Translations under genes and position numbers: made by a program
Part shown: positions 40,600 to 51,694 of the stretch, piece by piece
How positions within the stretch are numbered: position 1 is the stretch's first letter
How the letters are laid out: every line of letters starts with the position of its first letter
The notes under the pieces: generated by a model
Told to the model about the DNA's origin: nothing
The model's database searches: none
What the model saw: the letters and a program-made list of their open reading frames with translations, nothing else
Origin: Trichomonas vaginalis G3
Taxonomy: Eukaryota > Parabasalia > Trichomonadida > Trichomonadidae
Reading direction: 5' to 3'
Assembly: GCF_026262505.1 (NCBI RefSeq)
Contig: NC_067208.1
Coordinates: forward strand, 5,155,962 to 5,219,961
DNA: 64,000 nucleotides

Positions 40600-43140
40600 C
40601 AGGTAACCTATATCCTAGAAAGAGTTTGTCATAGTTGTATTTGAGTCTTCGCGTATTGTTTGCATGACTCTTTCCTGAGTTTCCGGTTCAAGCTCTTCAA
40701 ACAGTGCCTGTCCATATGGAATATGCTCGTTTCCAAATATATGTTTTTGTAGCCATTCTGGTTTTCTTTCCATGTTACCAACTATATCTTTTGTGAATGG
40801 GAAAGCTTTTACCCAATCTTTCAGTCTTGCGTCGTTTATTTCTGTAGTTGGTTTTATTTTGTCAAGGAACATGTTTTTCAATACTAACATTTCATTTGGT
40901 ACTGTCCATTTGAGTTTTCTTAAATATTCATCCCTTCTCGTTCATCGTCTGCAAAGTAAGTTTTTATGACATTTTGTAAACTTTCGTTTGCAAGGTCATG
41001 TACAATAGGTTCTCTTCCTTCTCTCTCCCTAACTTTCTTTCTAAACTCTTCACCAAATATACCATCTCTATGGTTCTGTGTAGTTCTTTGAGATAAATGT
41101 TCTAGAACGTCAGGTGTTATATTTCCATCAGCCATGTTCATTTCATACTGGTTCAAAATATCTGCATCTTTCATATCTTTCAATGGCATTAAAGCCGCGC
41201 TTAAAATACCAGCTATATCTGGTTCACCATTGACTTCCATTGCGTCTACAACTTCTTGAATTGTGGTTGTAAGTTTATGAACCACCTATCCGGGTTAGCT
41301 TTATGACCCCATCTCATTGTAGTTCCATCGTCTGCAGAAACAAAAGTAGGTTTGTTTCCATCTTGGTTAGGTTCTGAATGAACTTTAAACAATGTTTCAT
41401 TTCTATATGTTTTCTTGAAATTTAACCTTTTATCTTCACCGAGTTCATCCGAAGATTGAACGTTAAATGCTCGTAAGTAAAAAGGGTTGTTGTATTTGTG
41501 TACATTTTCTTTCAGTACTTCCATTCTATGCTGAATATTTTCATCTGGTGTTGGAGTCTTTTGTATGTCGGCAAACATTTTCGATATTCTTCTACTATGT
41601 CAGCCGAATTTTTTTTAGACTCTTGGAAATATTCCATATTCTCCGCATACTCTTGTTGAGGGTCAAGATTTTTCGGCTGTTCCAAATCTTCATCTAGTTC
41701 TGTGAAGTTAGTTTCCAAAGGAGGACTTGTTCGTTTCCTTCAGGCTCTTCTAGCTGTTGTTGCTGAACTATTTCTTCCATGTCTGGTTGTATCTGAACTT
41801 TCTTCCTGTGGAGTTTCTTGTACCTCATCTGCTGGCATTTCATATATTCCGAGACCGTTTTCAACAATTTCCCTATCTACGTCATCCGCATTCATAAGCT
41901 TTTGTTCTTTCGTTCCGTCTCTATTTTTTACGCGTTTCATGACGAAAGTTGAATTGTCATTTAGCTCTGACATCAAATATCTCGGAGTAAATTCATCCAT
42001 GTCATTTGGATGATATGCTATTAAATCATATCCCTTAGCGAGCTTGTATTTCCAGGTTTGAGATTATATCCGTTTTGGTGCTGAGCCATAAAGCTAAATA
42101 GGTTCGGGTCAGTATTTCCATCCTTGAACTTTCCAATAGCTTCTTTATATCTGTCATAAAGTCAACAGTATCTGGGAAACCACACTCTTCTTTAAGCATT
42201 TTTAAGAAATTCTTGGTTTCCTTGTTCTCTACTTCTTTTATGTCCTTGCTCTGTTTGTGGTTGTTGTTGTGCAGGGTTTTGAACTGTTGGTTGTTGTGCT
42301 GGTTGTGGAGGTGGTTGTTGTGCTGGTTGTTGTGTTGGTTGTTGTGCTGGTTGTGGAGGTGGTTGTTGTGCATGCCTGTGTCTGTGTCCATGTGACGATG
42401 TAAATGTTCTAGGTAGTCCTGGTGCAGGTGCTTCTCTTGGAGGGTTTGGTGGTATATAAGTTCACCAGCTGGCACATATGTTCCATCTGCAGCGTAATGT
42501 CCTACCTGACTTTTCGTTTTTAAGAAAGCATTTACTAGGTCTGTTTTGGTCTGTTGTAACTCTTTTTCTTGACTTTTCACAACAGTTGCTCTAACGGCGT
42601 CATAGGCACTTTGAACTGCCTGTCTCGTTGCTGCATCTGTTATTTCGTCATATTTTGTGCTACTTCTCTTAACTCTTTGTCGAAACCTTCAGACTTCAGT
42701 TTCTTTCCAGATGAGAAGTCGTTCACTTGTTTCACCTTACTATGAAGAGCTTCGAAGGCGTTCTTAAAGTCAGCATTTGTTAAAGCTTCATTTGAACTGT
42801 CTTCATCCGCTTGTATTTTTGTCCTTATTGACCCTATAAGTTGGGCTGCTTTAGCGTTGGCTTGGGCATCTAACCAGTCATTATTAGCTTTTATATATTC
42901 TGCGCTTTTCATTGCCTTTTGCATAGCTGCGTCGTTATTTTTACTTTCTTGTGCTAAGTTTTCATACTGTACGGTTTGGTTTTGCAACTGTAAAAGTTTT
43001 TCTGCCTTTACATTTGCTTCAACTTCTTTTTTTTATACTCATCGCTATCCATATATGTCTTCAGGGCTTTTTGTTTTATTCTTCATCTTTCAGTACTTTA
43101 TATTGAGTAGTATGGTTTTTCAAATTTAAACATCTTGTTC
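40600..43140 (-). pseudogene. Large eroded Polinton gene, structural type
   Basis: A chain of short minus-strand frames covers 2.5 kb with mostly helical, charged content. Segments include LKDWVKAFPFTKDIVG, MVHKLTTTIQEVVDAM, VDREIVENGLGIYEMP and AAMQKAMKSAEYIKAN. One stretch (42,250-42,380) is a low-complexity tract of short repeats. It may be one long virion-associated protein or two. No family is recognised. It has several breaks and runs up to the assembly gap. Confidence 0.4.
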
Positions 43141-43151
43141 CATTTTTGCTA

Positions 43152-43251
43152 NNNNNNNNNNNNNNNNNNNNNNNNNNNNNNNNNNNNNNNNNNNNNNNNN
43201 NNNNNNNNNNNNNNNNNNNNNNNNNNNNNNNNNNNNNNNNNNNNNNNNNNN
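43152..43251. other. Assembly gap of 100 N
   Basis: Exactly 100 unknown bases, the usual placeholder for a gap of unknown length. Frames reported across it have no meaning. Block A meets block B here, so the junction is not seen. Confidence 0.99.
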
Positions 43252-44599
43252 TAATGAAACACATGCAAGATTGCAAGTCTTCTTTTCATAACAATCGCTC
43301 TCGCTACTGCCATCAAGGAATGAGTTCAATAATGCTTCAAATGTTAATGTATATCTTTAACCTCAAGAAGTTTGTGGAAGGAGTAAATCTAAGTTTGGTC
43401 AGTAGTGTCAGACCCAGTCTAGCTAATCGGCATGGACCAGGCCTAATACGTTATACTGCACAAGAAGTTAGCAGTAAGTTTAACCAAAAGGATTTCTTCG
43501 ATGGAATGTCAAAGGACTACTCATATCATATGTCATAAAAGAACTCAGCTAACATATGACTTTTCTTCAGTATTGCTGTTAAATCTTTTTCCGACAGAAA
43601 AGAATATGAAGAAGTGGGTGAAACAAAATGCTGAAATATTATCCTTTCTCTCGTGAAGACTCCAATACGAACAAAGATGTATACAGAAAATTCTTACCAA
43701 GGTTGAAGAAAAAGCTTTCTATTGACTAAAATTGACGAAGGAAGTGAAAATAGGTTTATAAGCATGAAATAGACCCTGAGCTTTATAATGAGAAATTTAA
43801 TTTTTGAATAACTGAATGGCTGACCATGGGTGACACTTTATAAAAAAAAAATTATGAAAACATAAACGATAAAAACATTATTTCCTGGAATGTTGTCTAA
43901 CTGTCATGTTTTCATTCAGTTTTTCAGTGCGATGGAATAATATCTATAACCCTCCCTGTATAACTAATTGTAAACTTGACGAATCAGACAAACTATCTCC
44001 TTCGTGTTCATGTATTATGTTCGACACGGAAGCACTATTATGGGAAACAACATTATAAATGGTATAAAAACAACAATAATAGACGAAGGGATTTTGTTTT
44101 TCTATCGTGAGTTTGACGTCGCACTTGGTCCTAACGTCGGCACCCAGGTGGGCAGAGAATTTTTTTTTACATTCTGGCGTACTCTTTGAAGTTGTCGAGA
44201 ATAATTACTGCTTTAATTTTTTCCTTCAGTAATTGTTAAGTCTTACTTTGAATGTAAAGTATGTAACAGACGTTTGATGTCATTAAGTGTGTTTTGAGGA
44301 AGAGTATATTTTGAACAATTCCATATTATTTGTTTCATTCTTTAGGCTGTCATTGGAAACGGTATAAGTTGTTCAACGATAGGAACCAGTTATCTAGATA
44401 GATTTAACTTAATTCTTTAGCTAATCATAATAGCTCTTTTGTTGTTTCGTTACTGAACTAAATGTAAAGAAACATAACACAAAATCATCTTTATCTTCTT
44501 CTTATCTCAACTCTTCAGTATATATTCATAGTACTGTAATAACTCTGTCCTTTCCTTTTGGTATATCGAACGGCTAATGGTATTCTCTTTCTGTATAGT

Positions 44600-45110
44600 C
44601 TGTGATTGTCCTTGTGGAATTCAAATGACTTCAATCTCTTTGCGATGCTCGAAGTTTCTTTTTCACCAACTCTCCACGTTCTGCTTTATAAGTTCATCTA
44701 ACATTTTTTACATGAATAAATACGTAACAAAAGCATAACGATAAGGTGTGAAATGCCACAGCATTTGCTTCACTCTAGCGTTTTATAAAAGTCTTGAACA
44801 TAATAACTTTCAAAACCTTAAGCCAAACTTTCTTAAGCGATTTTCATACGGAAGCTCTTCCCTCGGGTTTTCCGAGGGAAGCAATCATATGAGGAAAATT
44901 CTTCTAGATTCTTATTGTATGTTGGTTTGAACAAAACCAATGATATGCTTGCTTTAGTAGAAACGAAGAGCATTTCATCTATCTTGCATTTAGGTACATT
45001 ATCGTTTATGACTGAAACGAATGAGACGTTAAACTGGTTTTGTATTACTGTTATGTACTCGATTATTCTTCATTTATAGCTTACATAGGACATATAAACT
45101 GTTTGTTGGT
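44600..45110 (-). pseudogene. Eroded KilA-N-type remnant in block B
   Basis: The minus strand around 44,830-44,930 matches the hairpin-bearing part of the second KilA-N gene of block A (32,820-32,910), including the GC hairpin. Flanking sequence is much decayed. Confidence 0.5.
44857..44881. repeat. GC hairpin in block B, paralogue of the one at 32,870
   Basis: A perfect 10-bp stem CTTCCCTCGG/CCGAGGGAAG with a 5-nt loop. It differs from its paralogue at two stem positions, and the partner bases differ to match. Confidence 0.8.
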
Positions 45111-45449
45111 TCTCTAATGTTGTCTTTGTCCTTGACAGTACAGAAATAAAAAAATAAAATAAATAAAATATCTAACTTGTTATTTCTTCTTTCATTTCTA
45201 GATATCCCGTGAGGAAGAAGGGGTTTTTGCCATTTTTTCTACACCGAATCAATCATTTTTTCGATTTTTGGACATCCTTAGTTGAATGAGGAATCTTTTC
45301 TCCTCGTGAAGCTTTGGAACCAAAATAATGTTTAGGTTGTGAAGGAGGTGAGACTTTCAACCTCTTTTTTTCAAAAGCGTTTTACATGAATTGTACGATT
45401 GTATATTTGAAATCCTAAAACTATTTCCGTAGCTGTCTATTTTTCTTTT

Positions 45450-46420
45450 AGTACATTGAATGTTTTAATCATGCCCGAAAGTCTCTTTAATAATTTCTTC
45501 TCTTACGCTTTCAGGACGGAAGGAAATCTTCTGCTGATTGATAAGTTTTTATTAAGAAATGTCAACATATCCATTTTATCTTCTGCTGCTTTTCTGCTCT
45601 CTTTCTTTAAGTCTGCATAGTCGTTTTCGCATTCTTTCTATCTCTTTGACTGAGTAGTATATATTGTTCTTATTTGCTGCTTGTACATTTTTGAAATTAC
45701 AGGCATCGTTTTTTGCGTCATATACAGTGAACCATTACCTACAGCCTGAAAACAAACTAAAAGCGGTCAATTGCACTCTTCATCTCAAACATAGGCGGTC
45801 TTGATTCTGTTCGTTCCATACATTTGTCCCTCTTCTTATCTTTATACTCTTATGGTTCCCAAACACATTTTGCAAACTAACTGAAACAAATTTATCGTAC
45901 TGTCTTAAATTCTTTCGGATTTGTAAATGGTCAGAAATATTTTTATTAAACCATGTACGCCATCTTTGTCCATAACTTTATGGTTGCAATGAAAACAAGA
46001 ATTCATAATTTAACCTCGTATGAATTCTAAATTTCTAGCTGAGTCAAGTTGCTTGAACTTCAATCTTCGTCAAATTCATGGATAGTCTAGTTGTTTGCCT
46101 GGTGAATTTCAGGATAGTTTAGGGCAAATGGGTCCGATTGAGTTCTCCATTTCAATAAAGATACTGCTTCAATTAGTTTCATCTTTCGCACTACCAGTCT
46201 TAAATTTACTTGTTAAAAAGTTCTTCGCATTTATTCTTTCTGGATTTCTGTTTCAAAAAGTATATGAAGAAGGAAATAAAGCGTTTCATCTCTATACAAC
46301 ATGGACGTTAGGCATTTCATGGACCTACGAGTTTAGGTCGTGTAGTTGTGGACAGAGCTCCCGGCCAGTTTCGCGCTTGAATTGTTGTTGTGCCGAATTA
46401 TGTTGAAAAAAGCATATCTT
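45450..46420 (-). pseudogene. Eroded homologue of the 29,853 gene in block B
   Basis: Minus-strand fragments correspond along the length of the unknown CxxC protein of block A, from its Ser/Thr-rich front to its coiled C-terminal third. It is heavily broken. Confidence 0.6.
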
Positions 46421-46504
46421 ACACAAAATAAAAAAATAAATTATAAAATAAAAACTAAACTTTATTTTTCTATCTTAATTGGAAATTCATTGAAAAATTC
46501 ACAG

Positions 46505-46552
46505 AGGTGAAAAACAGGTAAAAAAAGATGTGAAATCTTCACCTCTTCACCT
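46505..46552. repeat. Intergenic hairpin repeat, GGTGA type, in block B
   Basis: GAGGTGAAAAACAGGT pairs loosely with ACCTCTTCACC, and the inner GATGTGAAATCTTCAC folds as well. It is a relative of 28,417 and 55,254. Confidence 0.55.
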
Positions 46553-46899
46553 AAACATTAGTTTTTGTCTGATTACATTCTTAATGAAAAAGTTAAATAA
46601 TGTCTTATTCTTTGGCATATTGTTGTTCTTTCCAGTACTCCCGCTATCTAATGGTCCAGTGTGTTGGCCTTCGGACTCTCTCAAGTTCTTAGATGGATAT
46701 AAACATCTTCAAACGCCCTCCTTTCATATTTACTTTATATAAGTGTCATCGATTTATGTTATAGCCAAGATATTTCAATAAGCCATCCTACGCTTTCTGC
46801 TTCGCTTCAATGGTTCAGCAAGTTTTGCACATTACTACTTTTCAACTAATTGTATGACGAGATAAAACGGCAATAGAGTCGTCGGAGCTTTTATAAGAT

Positions 46900-47700
46900 A
46901 ATTCATTACCTTGCGGATAGGAGTCTACGATTAATTAATAGTTTCTTACTTAACCATTTAAACACGTTTCTGTTGTCAACGGGTTTGGTCGTCAAGAAAC
47001 TACCACGAACTGTTTTGTACAGGAATGAGGGTGAAATTGTGTTGAATTTCTGATATTTTTGTGTTATTGAACTTTCGTTTCCTTGTTGTTATATACTTTT
47101 CTTCTTGTTGTTGTGGTCAGGAATTTGGTTGTATTGTCTGTTGTAAGAGGTGTGTTTGAGGACATTATATACTTACGGAAAAATGTTTCATTGTTTTTCG
47201 GTTAAAAGTCTCGTCTATGGTTCTAAAATCTCATGGAGTCCTTATGAAGCGTTCTATGATGGCCGAGCTATTGTTATGGTTATACAGTAGTGTAGTGAGT
47301 TATGTTATGCTTAATGAGAAAATCTGTGATTTCATTGCTGAGGTATGCACCGTCTTGGTCTGATGTTAAAGTACTTGGGCTATGTTATGCTACAAACTTT
47401 TGTAAAACTCTTAACACTTCACGAGTTCCTTTATTTTTCATTGGATATGCATATGCTTTGCGAGTGTTAACATTAATGAAGATAAGGAATGGTGGCTTTC
47501 TTCCTTTCTTACTCTGAACGAGAGTGTCAAATTGGTATGCGTCAGGAGTGTTGGAGTAAATTGGTAAAAAGTAGTCGTAAGGGTTTATTTTTGTTTGATG
47601 TACAACATTTTTGTCAAAGAACCTTTTCACTTCAGCTCTGTTAGTAAATCCCCAACTCTTTGCAGCTTCATTGAACTTCTTAAATGACCTCCATGGATGT
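46900..47700 (-). pseudogene. Second retrovirus-like integrase (Polinton part)
   Basis: The frame 47385-47630 shows the front of an rve core: TPDAYQFDTLVQSKKGRKPP, then FLIFINVNTRKAYAYPMKN. Further core-like sequence lies below. The sequence is unlike the block A integrase at 24.3 kb, so it is from another lineage. The fossil has several breaks. Confidence 0.65.
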
Positions 47701-47762
47701 TGTGTTCGAATACTTCTTTCAAGCTCATTTATGTAAAGTTAAAGATTTTATTCAAGACGGTA

Positions 47763-47808
47763 AGCCTTGACCCAAAGGGTCTAGGCTCAAGCGCGTTCAT
47801 TGAACGCG
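47763..47808. repeat. Tandem pair of GC hairpins after the fibre gene
   Basis: The first hairpin is AGCCT-t-GACCC-AAA-GGGTC-t-AGGCT and the second is CGCGTTC-ATT-GAACGCG. The second overlaps the last codons of the fibre-like ORF. Confidence 0.8.
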
Positions 47809-49046
47809 TACCATGCGAATACAGTCATAAATGGTGCATATAATCTGCACCCGAGCCTGTTGGATTTGTTGTGAAAGTATGGACATGATTTCCTCCTGTT
47901 CAGTTGGTCGAAAAGTCTTTTTTGCTGAATTGTTATAAGATGGAGATAAAACGTCATTGCCAGCTTTATAGTCTGAGTTGTATAATGGATGGTCTCTTAA
48001 TGAGTGGCTATGGTCGCCAGAAAAGTTTGTCGTTCCTGTATGAGTGTGCGCAGGTAAGTTTGCTTCTTTAATTTTCTTTGAGCCTCCTGTTTGCTTTGAA
48101 GAGTTAGCACAGTATAAGAATTTGTCTACAATCTGCTGCCATGTACCAAAACCCAGAACTGTTGCGGGATTTGTTGAATTCATTGATGTATATAAAGAAC
48201 CAACAGGATATAATGTTTGAAGTATTTCAGTCTTTAATGTTTGAAGCTCTGTTTTGTCAGCTTTCTTATCATATAAATCTTGAGCAGTGAATTTAACATT
48301 ATTTTCATCATCCATGACATAAACATTTTTACAGCTAATGTCTTTCTTCGTTGTTATGTTTTCATTCGATGTTAAACTTGTGGAAAGTTAGGAGGTTTAT
48401 AATATAATGCATCCCCACCAGTTCCGCCAACCGTTCCTTCAATACTTTCTATAGCAACAGTTGAGAAGGAGTTATGTGTATGTTCTTTATCTGCTTTCTT
48501 ATCTAACATTGCTGGTAGTTCATGTGTTTCAAAGTTTCTGACATGACCTTCGTATTCATACATTTGTTATTTAAGGAGTTTAGTGTATCTTTTACGCTTG
48601 TACTTGGATTCTCTAAAGGTGCACTTGAACCAAGGTATAGTTCAATATTATGTCGTCTGCTCTAACAGTAGGAAGGATTCATGTGTATGGTTCTTGTCAG
48701 CTTTACTATTAATGTAGCTTGAAGTGAATTTATATCGGAGATATTGTGTTTATGAGATTTCAAAATTTATTCGTTGCGTCAAGTTCATCTTTGTCAGCTT
48801 TACTTTTAATAGCATCTTCAAAAATTATTTTTGCCTTAATCTCAAAGTAAATCTTGGTTCAACTAATACACCGTTAACAAAGAAGTATGAAAGCATAATT
48901 TCATTGTTATTACCAAATGCTTCTGGTGCTTTACCTGTGTCATACTGTACAGTACAGCTTATGTCATAACCTTTAGCACGAATGAATTTATATCTTCTTT
49001 CATTAACATCTTCAGTGCTTATTTGTTCATCTGTGTTAAATTCCAT
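47797..49046 (-). pseudogene. Phage tail-collar/fibre-like protein, second copy (Polinton part)
   Basis: The front (48825-49046) starts MEFNTDEQISTEDVNERRYK. The middle has KADKEHTHNSF turns. The last frame (47797-48315) carries YPVGSLYTSMN, VLGFGTWQQIVDKFLYC and NLPAHTHTG, the collar-type signature. It is homologous to the block A gene at 22,626 and similarly broken. A hairpin pair lies at its 3' end. The role is inferred to be a surface fibre or spike. Confidence 0.65.
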
Positions 49047-49275
49047 GGTAGTCCGTTATAATCTGTCGTCTGAACTTATATAATGAACATGGTTTTATTG
49101 CTTTTTCGGCTAATTTCTTCTATCTCATTTATTTCAAGTTCATGCCTACCACCACCTCCCGAAGAATATTTTTCTTCAGCTCTTGAAGAACGTCCACTTC
49201 GCCATCTTTGGTGTCAATAATGAGACTTTGAGTTAAAACCTTTCTGTCTTAATGGATGTTTGTAAAACTTCTTCT

Positions 49276-50659
49276 TCACCGTGTTCGGGTCATGGTCGTC
49301 ATCATATTTGCGAAATCAGAGATGTTGTCATACATTAAGCATATCTGTCTCAAAAGTTCTGCTATTTGAAACTGGAACGAAAGATATACAGAACTTTCAT
49401 CATCTCCTAAAGTCAAGTCTGCTTTCTTAAGTATTTCTTGAATGTATGCAATGAGAACAGAGTACCTTGGAAAATATTCGAACAATATTTCATTAGCTGT
49501 TGGTTTTGGTGGTTCTTCTGGAGTTTCTGTTGTTTCAGTTCCTTCTGTAGGTTCTGTTGGAGTTTCTGCATCTCTTGACTTCAATGCTCTTGCTCTCAAA
49601 GACCTAAATGTTAGAGCACCAGGTTTTACAAAGGACTTTATAAATGCTTTAATAGTTCCTGGTAAGTTATTGTTAGCATTAAGTAAGTTCCTTATGCTTC
49701 CATCATGTACGTCCATAGCACTATGTAAAAAATCTATACTTTTCTTGTAGTCAGCAATAGACTGACTGTGATTTTTTAAAGATTTGTCAATACCTTTAAG
49801 CCAATCTTCATGGCATGTCTGATACTGAGCCAAGAATATCATTTGCTTCCTTTAGTGTATTTTGTGCTTCTCGTAAAGTATCCAATCCCGTACGTGCATT
49901 GTTTGCTATACGTCTTACAGTATCTATTTGACTCCTTGTTTCTTGCATCCAACCAGATAAAGTTTTAATAGTATCCGAACCATTTGAAATGAAGTTCAAA
50001 GCATTTTTAACGTCATCTAAAACTTCTTCACCAAGTACTGCCCATATCTTTCCGATTTGGTATTGAAGAACTCCATATGAAGCAGCTGTTAAACCAGTAT
50101 TTATAAGGTTCCATATCCATGATTTAGCAGTTTTTCCATCCTTTCCATCTTCACCATCCAACCGTTTTCGCCTTGAGGTCCTTGTATTCCTTGTATTCCT
50201 TGTATTCCTTGTGGTCCTTGAGGTCGGTGTCACCCTTCTCTCTTTCAGTTCATCTTTATGTTCGTTATAATATTCTAATGTCATAAGGTGTACATCAATT
50301 ACTGTACCAGCAACGCCGAGAATTTGTTTCTCATTCATGACTAAATTCTTTAGGCATTTAATGTTGTCGTCAAATCGAAAGCTCTTTAACAATTCAATGA
50401 GAACATTTAATACTTTCACCAATGAGGCATCTACTGTAGAATTTATATATTGCACCGTTCCATCATTTATGATGGGAACCTTGCTTGTTGTAATGAATGG
50501 GTCATAAGTGTTAAAAGTATCGAAATCAATGACTTTTTTAGTTTTTCCATCGTCAATGACTAAATCATTGCCTTCCACTATTAAAGTTGAGTTTTCATTT
50601 ACTAGTTCATGTGCTCTTCTTGCTTCATTTGTTTCATACGCATATGCAGCAATAGTCAT
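49276..50659 (-). pseudogene. Large structural-type protein with a collagen-like tract (Polinton part)
   Basis: The front frame begins MTIAAYAYETNEARRAHELV. The DNA at about 50,158-50,225 encodes a collagen-like Gly-X-Y tract built from a repeated GGAATACAA unit. Coiled and hydrophobic stretches follow (WIWNLINTGLTAASYGVLQY). The second frame (49276-49842) continues with helical sequence and a Thr/Glu/Pro-rich linker. Collagen-like tracts are common in phage and giant-virus fibres. It is broken and diverges from the penton-like gene, the two starts being 18 bp apart. Confidence 0.5.
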
Positions 50660-50676
50660 ATTTTAATGAGAATAAA

Positions 50677-51441
50677 ATGTTGTTCTATTTACAAAGTACA
50701 GACCCAAACGAATACGGAATAGTAAAACTACAAACAAACTTAGGTCTTCAGAATGAAGCGCTTGCTTTCAGAGTTGTTGACTTCAATACTATTGCAACTT
50801 TTGTCATAACAGATAAAACAGATTTCATAGAGATTGAAATAGATGACAAAAGAAGTGTTATAACATTTCCTAACAGAGCCGGGTACAGAATAGATAAAAT
50901 TGCTGGAGTCATAGATACTCTCATAAATGAAGAAACTATTGACAACATAGATGTCGAACTCTCTTCTGAGGGAACATTGAAGTTCAGTTATGCGAAGGAG
51001 TTTAAGATAACACGAATGAGTCATAGAGTTCAATTGCTTCTGGGAGCATACCATATGACATTTCCTTTGAAAAGTGTTGACAAAACGATTGAGATGAAAT
51101 CTGTTCCATACGTATGTTATGGCAATTGTTTGTACATTGAGTCAAAAATAGCTAATGTCACAAGTATTTCAGGAGTTAATAGTAAAGGTTCAGTAGAATA
51201 TAAGTCTTTCTGTTATGAAGTAAATTCAATGTTCATTCCAAACGTTCCTGTCATAGCAACTCATTTAGGTAAATGGGTTCGCATTAGTCTTCATAATTTG
51301 AAAGACATGCAATTCAGACTTGTTGACTTTCAAGGAGAGCCTGTAGAACTGAAGGCACCAGTGCGAATGACTGTTGAAGTTGACTTTTTAGAAAATATTA
51401 AATGCAACAGCTTACAAGAGAACTCAGAGCTAAAAATATAA
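50677..51441 (+). CDS. Penton/minor-capsid-like protein (Polinton part), looks whole
   Basis: A 254-residue protein in one frame, with its start just after AGAATAAA. It is strongly beta-rich, and its end (LKDMQFRLVDFQGEPVELKA then VRMTVEVDF) matches the closing segment of Polinton single-jelly-roll minor capsid proteins. The family call rests on this pattern and on the position near the ATPase and fibre genes. The next small ORF overlaps its 3' end. Confidence 0.55.
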   Translation: MLFYLQSTDPNEYGIVKLQTNLGLQNEALAFRVVDFNTIATFVITDKTDFIEIEIDDKRSVITFPNRAGYRIDKIAGVIDTLINEETIDNIDVELSSEGTLKFSYAKEFKITRMSHRVQLLLGAYHMTFPLKSVDKTIEMKSVPYVCYGNCLYIESKIANVTSISGVNSKGSVEYKSFCYEVNSMFIPNVPVIATHLGKWVRISLHNLKDMQFRLVDFQGEPVELKAPVRMTVEVDFLENIKCNSLQENSELKI

Positions 51442-51644
51442 AGTATGAATGTTATGTATTAGGTCATGAACTTTGGTTGTTGCTGTTTGATGAAACAAAT
51501 GAGTTAGTTATGTCAGTCAAGAGAACAGAAAAATATTGTGTTAGTGAAAACTGCACCAAGTCAATAAGATTAGGTTTGCATTATGAAGATGAGTTCGATA
51601 CTGTTGAAGAAGTTTTGGATATATATTACAAATTGCTAACTTGA
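51402..51644 (+). CDS. Small Polinton protein of unknown function
   Basis: An 80-residue frame (MQQLTRELRAKNIKYECYVL) that overlaps the end of the penton-like gene by 40 bp. It has mixed alpha/beta character and no recognised family. The overlap suggests the two are read together. Confidence 0.4.
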   Translation: MQQLTRELRAKNIKYECYVLGHELWLLLFDETNELVMSVKRTEKYCVSENCTKSIRLGLHYEDEFDTVEEVLDIYYKLLT

Positions 51645-51659
51645 AATTTTTTGACTGAC

Positions 51660-51685
51660 GGCGCAAAGCGCCAAGACCGAAGGTC
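51660..51685. repeat. Tandem pair of GC hairpins between convergent genes
   Basis: GGCGC-AAA-GCGCC is followed 2 bp later by GACC-GAA-GGTC. It lies in the 50-bp gap between the stops of two converging ORFs. Confidence 0.8.
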
Positions 51686-51694
51686 CTGACTGCT

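Larger units (their letters stand above)
19340..43151 (+). mobile_element. Maverick/Polinton block A (fossil)
   Basis: This block holds the marks of a Polinton: a retrovirus-like integrase, protein-primed DNA polymerase B, an FtsK/HerA-type packaging ATPase, capsid-like genes and an SF3 helicase. Trichomonad-style extras are a Dam-type methyltransferase, KilA-N proteins and a fibre-like protein. It is broken, with roughly thirty breaks, and is of middling age: most gene families are still plain to read. The left limit is set at the GC hairpin and repeats near 19,340. The right limit is an assembly gap. No clean terminal inverted repeat pair or 6-bp target duplication was found, and it may be a composite of more than one insertion. 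Confidence 0.75.
43252..46900 (-). mobile_element. Maverick/Polinton block B, inverted and badly eroded (fossil)
   Basis: Its minus strand carries relatives of two block A genes in the same relative order: the unknown protein at 29,853 and the second KilA-N protein. The block is a copy, or part copy, of the same lineage in the opposite orientation. Breaks are too many to count, making it the oldest of the three. No intact ORF and no ends are seen. 43,252-44,600 has no assignable gene. Confidence 0.65.

Noticed and set aside
43076-43538. ORFs running through the N stretch
   Set aside because: They exist only because unknown bases contain no stops. The gap length is not known.
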